Below are positions 50,001 to 61,700 of a stretch of 64,000 nucleotides of DNA, piece by piece. Under the pieces are notes generated by a model, which ran no database searches, was not told the origin of the DNA, and was given only the letters and a program-made list of their open reading frames with translations. The stretch lies in the NCBI GenBank assembly GCA_007449985.2, contig VIIQ02000827.1, positions 372,001 through 436,000 of the forward strand, read 5' to 3'. This DNA is from Desmodesmus armatus (Eukaryota; Chlorophyta; Chlorophyceae; Sphaeropleales; Scenedesmaceae). The stretch's first letter is position 1; every line of letters starts with the position of its first letter. Position numbers and translations under genes: made by a program.

Positions 50001-52402
50001 GGTGGTCGTCGTAGCCATAGCTTGGGTACGGCTCGTAGGGCTCTGTGCGCATGTCAGCCTTTGGGGCAGGGTATTGGGGCCCCTCTGCCTGTCCCTCCCT
50101 CCCGTAGTAGGGCCTTTCACGGTAGTACTCCCGGGCCGTGTCGTACTGCTGGTTGTAAGGATCCGGCGATGGGTACTGAGGCTCGTACTTGCTGCTGTCA
50201 CCCTGGTGTGGCTCGTACCGCATAGGGTCTTGGGGTTGATTGTAGTGCTCGGATGGGAGAGGCTCGTAGCTTTTTGGTGGCTGCTCCGCCTTGATGTGGT
50301 GCACAGTCTTCCTGCCAGGCTGGCTGGTAGGGTGACTGGGGCTCTGGTCGTCATTGGCACTCAGGGCTGTAGCTGCACCTGGCTGGGTTGAGGGCTCTGG
50401 CTTGTCAGCAGACTGGCTGTGGGTCTTTGCAGAGGCCTGCTGCGGGGGTGTAGGTCCCTCCGAGGGTGCGGGATCCTGCTGCTGCTGGGGGCTGCTGACC
50501 TGTGGCATGGCGGGGATGCTACCGCCGGCCTGCAGGGCTTGAGCTTCCTTCCTGCGCTGCCGGCGCTGGGCGGGAGTGGTAGGGTATCTGGCAAACCCTG
50601 CCTCCTTGACAGCAGGGGTGGATGCTGTGACTGCCTTGGCGCTGCCTTGCTTGGGCTCTGTGGACGTCTTGGCAGGGCTGGGTGCTGTGGTGGGGGTGGT
50701 GCTGCTGGCGCCCTGTGCTGACTGTGCTGAGGGCTTGGCAGAGCCTGTTGCTGTAGCAGTAGGGTTGCTGCCGGCGCCCTGCTGGGGCTGCACTGAGGCC
50801 TTGGAATGTGTGGTGGTGCGGTGTGCTGTGGGGGCCTTGCTGCTGCCCTTCTTGGACTGCGCTGAGGAGAGAGACAGTGCGGAGACCTTGGCGGCGGCCT
50901 GTGCATACCAGCGCTTGCAGCTGTCACGGCGCTCGCCGCTGTAGGAAGGGTCGGGCTGCGGGGGTAAGGTTTGCGGGGCAACATTGGGGCGCTTGTGTGA
51001 GGGTTGTGAAAGGGTGCATGTGAGACATGTCAGCTGTGCCTATAGGATGCTGTTGGTTCTGTTTAGAAACGTGCTTCCCTTGCCAAGTATGAGCGATTTG
51101 TGCTTGGAAATCAAACGGACAAATGATATCTGTTTCTGCAAGCCTGCTACGCTGGTGTGTGCGCTGCTCATATTCTCTGGCCTTCCTCCTGCTGTCCCTT
51201 CTGCTGTTGCAAATCCTTACAGAAGCGGATTGCGTAACATCTGCAGCCCTTACCTTGAGCAGGATCCCGAATGGGTAGCTTTCAGCGGTTGCATTTGGAA
51301 GAGCGGGAGGCTCAATGTCAAAGAACTCAACATCTTTCCAACCATCTGGCAGAGGCAGGCCGACGTTTTGTGTGCTGTTGACCGTTGGGCACGGGGCCCA
51401 GCTTGCCAGGGTCAGCAGGTTTCTGTAGTACCTGCAGGTCAGAGCATGTCATAGCACATCATAGCGTGAGGCAGCAGCTGGTGTGATCAAGTGAGGGGTG
51501 ACTTGCTGGTGCATCTCTGAACCAGGCTGGAGGTTGGTACTGCACACTGCCCTCACGTCCCCAAAGTGCACTGCAAGTGCGAGGCCGGCCATGCGTTGCC
51601 AATGCTGTGGCTGGCAGGCACTGACTGCACCACCCTGCTACTTGTGCCAAGCCAAGTTCAGGTTTGCTGGTGGATTGTGGACTGTGTGCTGCACTCCTTC
51701 GGGATAATCCAGCAATGCATTGTACTTCAGGCGCTACTGCTTCAACCACAACCAACCACAAGCACCCAGCTGCTTTGCTCAGCCCTAGAAACACACCAGA
51801 AGTATGTGGCTCCTTCTGACTGCATGTATGCTTTGTACTCCAGGGTCTGAGGAAGGCCTGTGTGCCATGTGCGGATATCTGGCAGGTCCTGGGGCAGGAA
51901 TGTTCCACCATAACTGTCCTCCTCTGGTGGTATCTGCACCTCAGAGGGGACGTCCTGCACTGTGGGGGCTGAGGAAAGGCTTTCCCAAGCTGTCCAGTGA
52001 CGGCAAGGACTGCAATGAGAGCAGCCAGAGAATGCAGCAGCCTTGGGTTGGAGTCAACTGTACTGTTTCAACCGCCAGCCTTGTAGCTGGAGTGCATTGC
52101 TTTGACGTGCCCTGGCCAAATGGGCGGTCGTACTGGTTTCGAAGGGGTATTTTGCATCTGTTTACATGCCGGAAACGCAGGCTCGTCCATCCTAATCAGT
52201 GTCTGGGTTATTCCTCTCACCCACCTGGGAAGGCTTCCGGTGCGGCCGTCAAGCCGCTGATATTGCAGAGTTGGTTTACGCCGATCACCTCAGTGGAGTT
52301 ACACACTGCTGGAGGGGGTTGAGCGACTGCACTGACTGCGAAGAAGCACAACAGCAACGTGCAAAGGATGTGTAGCTCCATTGTGGACTTTTCACGTCCC
52401 AT
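47006..52402 (-). CDS. Secreted class 3 lipase with Tyr/Pro/Gln-rich and Ser-Gly-Tyr repeat region
   Basis: A triacylglycerol-lipase fold enzyme. Nine exons on the minus strand join to about 1152 aa: 52402-52225, 51968-51797, 51431-51254, 50955-48942, 48724-48666, 48622-48308, 47986-47874, 47717-47651 and 47368-47006. It starts with a signal peptide (MELHILCTLLLCFFAVSAVA, after a short leader). An N-terminal domain carries LPQTLEYKAYM, YYRNLLTLASWAPC and DVEFFDIEPP. The 2-kb exon 4 encodes Ala/Ser/Pro-rich sequence, then many YY-P-Q-x-x-Y-P units, then SGYSSGSGSGS repeats. It ends in the lipase strand MILLLRGAVTEAEWLI. The catalytic core follows: ITIAGHSLGGAVGQLL (nucleophile Ser about 958), VVTFGSPNVGN and FEGDLVPQ with the likely Asp. 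Exon 6 may hide a short intron (about 48510-48590) because it reads through a Cys-rich stretch. Extracellular location is inferred; substrate unknown. Confidence 0.87.
49080..50290 (-). repeat. Protein-level repeat block in lipase exon 4
   Basis: On the minus strand about 50290-49330 encodes about 25 imperfect Tyr/Pro/Gln-rich units (GGDYYRPQERQYPKPSA type), and about 49280-49080 encodes at least six SGYSSGSGSG units. The DNA of the second part is nearly periodic (GATCCAGATCCGCTGGAGTA). All units keep the coding frame. Confidence 0.9.
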
Positions 52403-52767
52403 GGTGTACGTTTGACTGTTAACAAAGGCTCCACCTGCTGCTGCTGTGATTCCGGCGAAACCAGGTTGGCAACTGACTGAAATTTCAAAATCAAACTGTC
52501 AGCAGCCCGCCACAGCTTAACACCTTCTCAAGTGTTCGTGCTTAATTCATCAGTGTTGGTGTGCTTATGGCTTGCCACGCGTGGACTGCCGAGGCCTGGC
52601 ATCTTGACACAGCAGCAGCATGATCAAGACCTGCTGCATGACACAAGATCTAATGATTCCTGCAGCTGTCAGGCCACAATTTCTCCAATGCTAGCATGAG
52701 TACCCAGGCTAGTATCTTCACAGCAGCACGTCATCTGCTGGAGCACTGACAGCGCAGCAGGGACAGC
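52403..52767. other. Divergent spacer between lipase and coiled-coil gene
   Basis: About 365 bp shared upstream region of two head-to-head genes. No defined promoter motif was recognised. Confidence 0.5.
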
Positions 52768-55700
52768 ATGGATTCGGAGGAAGACTTGACAGCCTTCCTA
52801 GCGAGTAAGTTGTCACTCTCTGATGCCACACATGCACTCCCACAAAGTAGCCTCAGTGCAGCTCGTACTGCTTGCTCTGTTCACTGCAGGTTTGAGGCAG
52901 CGCTACAACCTGGATGCCACGCCTGCAGACACAGCCCATGCTGCAGCTGTGACAGACGCAGCACCAGTCCCGCAAGAACCTGCAGCAGTAGAGGAGACCG
53001 CAACCGCCCTGCAAACGCCTGTCATCAGCACAGATGCAGCCATCCTTGGCCTGCATCCTGCATTCCGTGGCAGTTTTGTGTCCGGCCTCACCAGCCCAAG
53101 CCTGAAAAGCGGTGTGGACACAGCAGCTGAAGGCGCAGGTGCCTCCCCTGACCGCACTGCAGCAGCACAAACACAAGCCGCAGCACGTTCACCTAGCGGG
53201 CAGTCTGAGTCCGGCTCCTGCTACACCCCTGAGCCACAACACACCTCAACGAGCCAGCTAGCGGTAGCAGCAGCAGGCTTGCCGCTCAGTCCTGTCGACA
53301 CTGCTGCAGCGGCAGCAACTCGGGCATGGGGCGGATACCCAAGATTAGCAGCAGCACCAGCAGGAGGTGTAGGGGCCGTGGCAGCAGTAGCCACACCTCA
53401 CTCCACTGCTGCCATGCCTGCAGCTTGGGGTTGGGGGCAGGCAGGAGGCCAGCACAGTGTGCAGGCAGGACGTGCCGGCTCAAGTGACCATGCACTCCCT
53501 CCTGCTGCTGCAGCTGAGGCTGACGTGCATGCAGGGCCAGAAGCTAGTGGCCAGGCACTGTCGCCAGCAGCAGGCTTGCCAGCAGCAGCGGCCGAAGCAG
53601 CAGTGGCAGCAGCTGTCGTGTTTGAACCTCCAGCAAGGAGCAGCGGCAGCAGCAGCCCTGGCAGCATTGCAAAGCCACTCTTTGGTGAGTTCACAGCAGC
53701 AGCTGATGCTGCCGACGAGCCTACGGGAGCGCCGCTACTGCTGCAGCAGCAGCAGCACGGGGAGTACAGCAGCTCAGAGGTGACCTTGCAGTCCCTGCTC
53801 GACAGCCCTAGGCACAAGCAGCAGCAGGAGCAGCAGCAGCGCGTGTTGCAGCAGCACCAGCAGCCGCTACATGCAGTAGCAGCAGCTGAGCAGGGCAGTC
53901 CTCCCAGACCGTTGCTGGGTGCGTGGGCAGCCCGGGCTGCTGCTGCAGGGAGCACCAACAGCCCCTCACCAACAAAATCACAGGTGTTGGTGGTGAGTGA
54001 GGGGCTTGCAGATGGCAGGAGTGATGAGGATGCAGCAGCAGCAGCAGACGCCAGTACACTGAGTGCAGAGATCCAGCGTGCAGCACAGGAGGCCCTTGGC
54101 CCTGGCCTTGCAGCACAGCCGCTGGCAGCAGCAGAAGAAAGCGTAGGCATGGCTGCGGAGCCCAGTGGTTCTCAGGGGGTCCGCTTGCAGGAAGCAGCAG
54201 CAGAAAGCACAGGCTCAGCTGCCTCTGACAGTGCTCTGTCGCCCTACCAGCAGCAGCAGCAACAGGCGCACGCTGAGCAGCAGCAGGAGCAGCAGGCCCC
54301 TGCTGAGCAGGATCAGACTCAACATCAGGCGCAGGAGCAGGTGCAACAGACACTCGGTGAGCAGGAGCGAGAGCAGGAGCAGGAGCAGCAGCTTGTGGAG
54401 GATGCTTCAGTTGACTGGGGCCACCTCAGTGCACAACTGAGTGCTGCTGGCTTTGGCCACCTGCCAATGGTGCAACAGCAGCAGCAGCAGCAATGGGGGG
54501 AGCCTGGCAGTGTGCCGGAGCTGGCTGGCTTGCATGACAGCTTGCGCAAGGTGAGGGGGTGGTGCTTGCATGTGGGGATGTAGGAGCTTGTGTGCCTGTC
54601 ACTGTCCTGCTGCACTGCTGCAGAAGTGCGATACCAGATACATGCACGTACGCTGTGAATCAGCTTCTCGGCCTGCAAACTCTACTCAGCTGTACTGAGG
54701 CATTCTGTCATGGCCTGGGACATTCTGTCATGAGTGCCGGCAGTTGTCTTGCACGTAATAGCGAAACTGCTCGTTGTGCTTGCAGCTTGGGGCTTCGCCT
54801 GACTTTCTGCAGCATTCCACAAGCCGCGCATGCATCACAACTGTGTTGTGCCGTGCAACATCACTTTGCTATGTTGCGCTGCACTTGCGCGCCACACTTT
54901 ACTGTGATGTGACGTAGCGCATCACACTGTTTTGTGGCGTGTTGCGCTGGGCCATGCTATGCCATGATGTGCTGTGGTGTGCTGACGCGTAGGTCCTATA
55001 CGAGTACCAGCGGCGTGACAGCCTCATGCAGCAGTTGCTGACAGAGCGTGATGAGGTGCGGCGAGCATCAAGGCGCAGCAACACAGAGAGCAGCAAGCTG
55101 GAGCGGGAGAGGGACGAGGCAGCAAGGACGGCTGCAAGGCTCAAGGTATTGGCATTCTCACAGTGTGCTGCTGTATATGGTGTTCACGCTTAGCTCCCAC
55201 GGGTGGATCAAGCAAGACTCGATCAGCACGTTGAGCATACACGCATGGCGGTGTGTGCAGATGTGACATGCATCTGTCAGCCACACAGTGACTGTATTTT
55301 GAGTTGGCGCACTCAAACTGTGCCCCACTCCGGCCCCTGCGCCTCAGCTATGTGCCGCAAGTAAGGCACACAGCATTGCAATCACCCTGTGGGCAACATA
55401 CACATATGCTGGCATCACTCTGGTGTTGTAGTCTGTTGAGGCTCCAGAACAGCAGTGCCTCCAGTACGCACTGCACAGTGCATCTTCTTGGAACCTGCGC
55501 AGCATCACACTGTTCCTGCCCTGCACGCCTGCCGTCCTGCACCACCCTCCTGTCTTGCAGTCTGAGCTTGCAGATGTCAGGGCAGTAGAGGTCCCTGCGC
55601 TAGAAGCGAGGCACAAAGATGCCCTGGGCAAGCTCAGCAGTGAGGTATTGCGGCTGAAGCATGCCCTGAAGGAGGCTCAGGCAGTGGCAGCAGCAGCGCA

Positions 55701-58700
55701 GGCAGAGGCGGCAGCAGCCAGCACGCAGTCGACGCTGCAGGCGCAGCTGCATGAGGCTGAGAGGGGCCGGGAGAGGTGCGCATGAGCGGGTCATGGGGAC
55801 ATGGCTAGGGCATGAGCGCACGGGGTGATAGAGCACGAATGTCTGCTGCTCTGCGTGGCTGCGCATCATGGGTATGCAATGAGAAAAGTGTCACTGAATC
55901 TGTTGGGGCCATGTGCGGCCTTGTGTGGGTATGCAGGGCAAACTTCAATGGGACTTGGGATTGGCCTTTATCTACCTTGTGGACCTGTCATTTGTTGGCT
56001 TGTGTCTCGCTCACGCTTGGCTGCACTGACTTTGAGCTGTCCTGCCACCTTCCCCCAAATGAGAGACGCGCCAAGGTCAAGAGACACACGCCCAGGTCAT
56101 GCCATGGCCATACAAACTTCATGAGTTGCCTAACTGCTCTTCTGCAGGCTGAGGTTTGAGTGTGAGCGCCTGGAGTCTGAGCTGTCCTGCCATCTCCTCC
56201 CAGCAATAGACAAGTCAAGGTCATGTCATGGCCACACAATGAATGCACCATGCCTTGCTACTCTGCTGCAGGCTGAGACTTGATTGTGAGCGCCTAGAGT
56301 CTGAGCTGTCCCGCCACTTCCCCCTATCGCGAGACAAGCCAAGGTCATGCCCCAGAACATTCCCTTGCCATAGCCATGCAATCTACACCATGCCCTGCTG
56401 CTCTGCTGTAGGTTGAGGCTTGAGTGTGAGCGCTTAGAGTCTGAGCTGTCCCGTCAGCGGCCCCTCATCAAGGAGCTCGAGAAAGCGGCAGCAGCAGGCC
56501 GTGCTGATGCTCGACAGGCTGCAGACCAAGCAGTGCTGCTGGACAGGGAGCTGCGGCAGCTGCAGCAGCAGGCCACGGAGGAGCAGGCCGCACTAACTGC
56601 TGAGCTGAACAAGGCTCGACACACTGCACGGTAGGTGGGACGTCAGTGGTGGAGTTGGCGGTGCGGCTTGTGCTGTGCCATGCACACCACAGCCAGGGGA
56701 GTCACAGCATTGCATGGTGACAGCTGCTGCAGGCCTCTGCTGCTGCAGTGAGTGAGGGTTCACTGTGCATCAGTCTTCCTTCTGCTGTGCTGTACACACC
56801 GCAACCAGTCCCACCCACATAAGCGCAGCCTGATGAATTCAGCAGCTGCTGCCTTTGAGCAGTACAGGCTGCCATGCGCCCTCTTCCCACCCTTGCGTAT
56901 GTGTGCATCGCCTTTTGGGCTCAAGTGCTGCCGTTGCCAAACTAATGCAGGGAAGCAGAGCAGCAGCTTGCTGCACTGCGGGCAGATGCATCAGCCAGCA
57001 GCAGCGAAGCTCCCGACCTGCTGCGGCAGCTGGCAGCTGAACGGGTGCAGGCAGAAGAGCAGCAAGCACACCTTGCGTCTGAGCTGCAGGCGTTGCGACA
57101 GCAGCTGCTGCAGGTGCAGCAGGCGGCCGCAAAGGCGGAGGGTGCGGCCAAGGCAGACAGCAGTGCTGCGCTGCATGCGCAGAAGCAGCTGCTGCTGCAG
57201 GAGAAGCAACACAAGGCAGAGGTGCGTCCAAAGCTGGGTTGCAACAGTACAATTGTATTGGGAAGCTTGGGGCGTAACAGACAACAGAGAGGCAACAGTG
57301 GGCACAACACTGCTGGCAACGTGTGATTCAAGGTTTGAGTGTGGTGCAGGATGCTACATTACCTACCGTGCCTCCTGTTGAGGTGGTACAGAGTCCCTTG
57401 TAGCTCGGCTTGTGATGTTGCAAGCCCAGCTGATATAATCAACACGCCAAGCCAAGCACCATCAGCAGCAGATGACTCAACCCTAGCCTGTGGGCCCGGC
57501 ATGTACGCGCTGCCGCTGTGCAGGTCGCCAGGGTGTCAGCAGAGTTGAAGCAGGCCCGGGAATCTTTGCAGCTCCTGCAGGCAAGGCTCCTGCAAGCGGA
57601 GTCAACAGCAGCAGACCAAGCCTCTGCAGCCACAGGGGCCGAGGCAGCAGCAATGGAGTCGTCAGACAGGGCAGCAGCTGCTGTTGCTGACCTGGAACGG
57701 GTCCGTACGGCTGCCCTTCAGCAGCAGCAGCAGCTGCAGGAGCAGCTGCAGGAAAGCAGGCGTGCACTCACGGAGTGCCAGCAGCAGCTGGCCAGCACGC
57801 AGGGGGAGTTGCGGCGGCTACGTGCTGCAACTGCGCTGGCAGACGGAACAGTGGCTGGGCCTGCCGTCGCAATGGCAGCAGCAGGCGGGGAGGCGGGGGT
57901 CTCCACCCCAGACGCTTTTGCGCTGAGCTCAGAGGCCAGCATCAGCAGCAGTGGGCTGAGCTTGGAACCTCTGAATGCAGCTAAGGTAGTGCGGGTTGTA
58001 GCTGGTGCAGAGGCTGGCAGCGGCAGCAGCGGTAGGCCTGGGAGGGCTGCTGGTGCTGCAGCAGCAGCTGCTGCTGCCGCTGCAGGACTTGCAGCAGGAG
58101 CCACTGGTGACCTTGCTGCCGCGCTGTCGCGTGCTGTGGCCGCTGAGGTGGCATTGGCTGATGCGGAGGGCGCCCTCGTGGGCCTGAGGTACAGGTGCAT
58201 GCAGGTGGGTGGCTCTTCATCGTCAAGCGTCGTTCTGGCAGGGTCGTTGTGCATACAGATACCAGCAGGTGCAATGTGCACATACACAGTACAGTACAGG
58301 ACAGTAATTGAGGACAGAGTCTAGCAGCAAGGTTGACCAGGAGGGGGTCTCTCCGATCACTCAGTCCGACCCTGTCATATCAGCCACCACGTCAATGGGG
58401 CGCGCGCTTTCTGGACTTTGTTGTTGAAGGTGGACAGGGATGGGTTTGGTTTACCTGCTGACCTGGTGTGTATGTGTCTTTGTATGCTTGTATGCCTGCA
58501 GCTGGAGATGTCCTGCAGCAGGAAGGAGCAGGAGCTGGACGGCTTGAGGGACAAACTGGCTCAAAAGGTGCGCACAGGGCCAGGGTTTCGGTCCGTTGAC
58601 CGTTTGCTGTGGTGACGGTTGGGATTGAGTCCTGCCGACTGACCCCACACCATCTCAGCCAGTGACGTGTGTTTCTGGTTTACTGCCTATAAGATCCACC

Positions 58701-61700
58701 CTCCAGGCCGTGCGCTGGTTTGGGATGGAAAGTGCACACCTCTTGAGGGAACTGCTGGACATAACACCCCAGCCTGCTCAGCATGCTACTGACACCCTGG
58801 TGCACATTCCGTTCCTCGCCTGCGCAGGTCATTCGTGAGGAGCGGCGGTTGGCACGTGACAAGGCTGCCTACCAGCGCATCAAGCAGGCCTATGCGGCCT
58901 CAGGAGGTGCAGCCGCCGGGCGCCGGGCGGCCGCGGCAGCTGGCAGCAGCCAGCCGTGGTCTGCTATGGTTGAGGTCGGGCCGGGTTCTGGCGGCGCTGC
59001 CGCTAGGCGCAGCAACGCAGCAGGTGTGTGGGTCTGCCCTTCTGTCCCTGCATGTCTCTAGTATCATGTCTTCCCTTTCTGTATTTTGTATCAGAAAGTG
59101 GGATGAGGTCAAGTGGCTTCGCTGCCTACAGCTCCATCATGCATGTAAGTATGTATGTACCACATCACTTGCACTCATCAGATGCATGGTCAACACGGCA
59201 GCAGTCAGCTGTGTTTCTTGTTCCCAAACACACGCTGGTCAAACAGTGCTGTTGCATGAATGCAGGGGCGGTGGCTGCTGCTGCCCGGGAGCTGCGGCCT
59301 GTTGAGCTGGTGGGCATATACGAAGGGCAGAAGGAGGCACTAGAGAAGGAGCTCGCTGCTGCAAAAGCTGAGGTACGCAACTGCGGCGCATTTCACAAAT
59401 GCCCCGTGTGGGTCACGTCAACAGCCTGTCGACACGTATGCCAGCATCAGACCACGCTGGCTGTGCACGAACAAATCAGATGACTGTCTGTTCTGTAGTT
59501 TTGCCACAAAGTTTGCAGCGTGCTGTGCCACTCTGCATTCTGGTGGTGTGATGGGTCCCCTGCCGAAGTGCGTATGATACATGCGTGCATGCCGCCTGTG
59601 CAGGTGCGTGTGCTCAGCGGTCAGTTGCGAGACGCACAGAACCTGCTCATCAGCCGTGACCGCGCTGCAGCAGTGGCAGCGGCAGCGGCGGGTGCCAAGG
59701 GTGCAATGCTGCCTGCCAAGTTTGGAGATGCAGCAGAAGTGGCGGCCTCTAATAAGAAGGCAGCGGAGCTTCAGCGAGAGCTGTGCACGTGAGTGAGGAG
59801 CGTCAGGCGCAACTCATCTCGTGTCTGCATTGCAGGACTGGGGGCCTAGAGTCGGACTGCTCGTGGTGGCTGTGGTTGCTTGGTCGCCAGTTGCTCTCCC
59901 TCAGGCCTGGCCTCCAGGAGCGTGGCGCATGTGTTGATGCATGTTTGGACACCGCACTGCTCTGAAGTCTGTGCTTGCGCGTCAGTCGTACGCACGATAT
60001 CCCAGGCCGTCACATCAGAGGCCAGATGCAGTCCTGCAGGACTGCAGGACAGACAGCTAAGGCTGCGGCAAAGCTCACGCGGTGAATGCTGCGTATGTGT
60101 GGGTGGTGTGCAGGGTGCGTGCTGAGGCAGCGAGTGCCCTCAGGGAGGCGGCCAAGCGGCTCGCTGAAACAGAGTCCGAGGTGTCGCAGCTGCGTGGGGA
60201 CGTACATGCACTGCAGGAGGAGCTGGACAACCGGCCAACCGCAGCAGAGCAGCGGTACGAATGCTGCGCAGGACACAAGCATGCATGCGCAAGCATGCGC
60301 AAGGCTGAACAATCTTGCCTGCTGTTTGGTGTGCATGTTGATGTGCTGGGTCTCGAGCTGTCACAGGGCTGCTGGGCATGCCGACATACATAGGACCATG
60401 TTGCTGAGGGGCCTGGCTGTTGATGGGCTGGGTGTTATACGTTGTGGGCGGTGACTGTCGCAGCACCCAGGGGTAGGGCCGGGCCATCGCAAAGCTGACA
60501 GGCGCACGTCTGTGCTGATGTCTGACTGCAGGCGGCTCCAACGGGAAATCGACCTGCTGCAGCGCAAGATTGCTGCTGTCCGGCGGCAAGCTGCCACGGC
60601 GCAACCCGCGGCGCAGCAGCAGCTGGCGAAGAGTCCCTGGCAGCGGCTGCAGCAGCTGGAGACGTGTGGGGTGCTGATGACAGGGCGGGAGGTGAAAGCG
60701 GCAGGAGCAGGGGCACCAAGACAGCCATACAGCGCGACAAGGCGCTGGCAAGCCTGGGCCTGCATGTTGTGGAGGAGTTCCCAAGGGATGTCCTGGTAGA
60801 CATTGTGCAGGTGAGAGATCCCTGACTATAGTCCACCCCTGCTCCCTGGCCAGGGGCTGCCCAGTGGCAGTGCCATACCCGAGGGGTCGCTCACCCGTAC
60901 CCAGAAGCTCCGGGTAGGGGGGCTACCCCAGGTAGGGGGTCGTCGGCATAGTGACTACTCGCTGCTTCTGGGCACCACACAGAGGCTGGATGTGTTTGGT
61001 TTGTGGGCACAACACGGAGGCTGGATGATGTGTTGCTTGGTTTCAATGTGTTAGCTCTGACAAAGTCTGCTGAGGCACATACTCAGACATCGTGCAGGTG
61101 AGGGGTGCGTGTGATCGCTCGCTCCTATGTGGGCCCTGCAAAGGATCTTGCTTTCCACTACGTCGCTGGGTTCAGTTGCAGCGAAGCGTAACTCCTGTCA
61201 CCTGTGTTGGCACCAGTGCAAGATGTGCAAGTGTTGCACTGGCATAGAGTCGGCTGAGGCGCATACTGCACAGGTTCTGGGACACACTTTCAAGGCCTGC
61301 GCATCCCCTTTGTAAGTGTGCATGAAATGTGCTGCCTTCTGCATGCCTGGATGTATGTAAGCACCTGTGTGTTTGTACGTGTGCGCGCGTTGCAGGACAT
61401 GTGCATCGTGCTGGAGCTGCGAGATGCCACCCTGCTGGTGCCCAGCCTGAAGAAGATCGCTGCAGTGGCGGCAGCTATACCCAGCGTGGAGCTGTTTGTG
61501 GCGCAGGTGAAGCTGCGGCCAGGCATGGCTCCTGGGGCCTGTATTCCCCACAAACTAGGTGGTAGCAGCAGGCGCAATCTGCTGTGTATATGTGTCATCA
61601 GGGACCTGGGCTCCTTATGTGCTGCCGTGTCCTGCTCGGTCCTGTATGCATACGTGAACGGGCTGCTCGGTCCTGTATGCATATGTGAACGGGCACATGG

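Noticed and set aside
48987..50391. Long alternative-frame and opposite-strand open frames (457, 273 and 234 codons) over the lipase repeat exon
   Set aside because: The repeat DNA lacks stops in several frames. Only the Tyr/Pro frame joins in phase to both neighbouring exons and to the lipase core.
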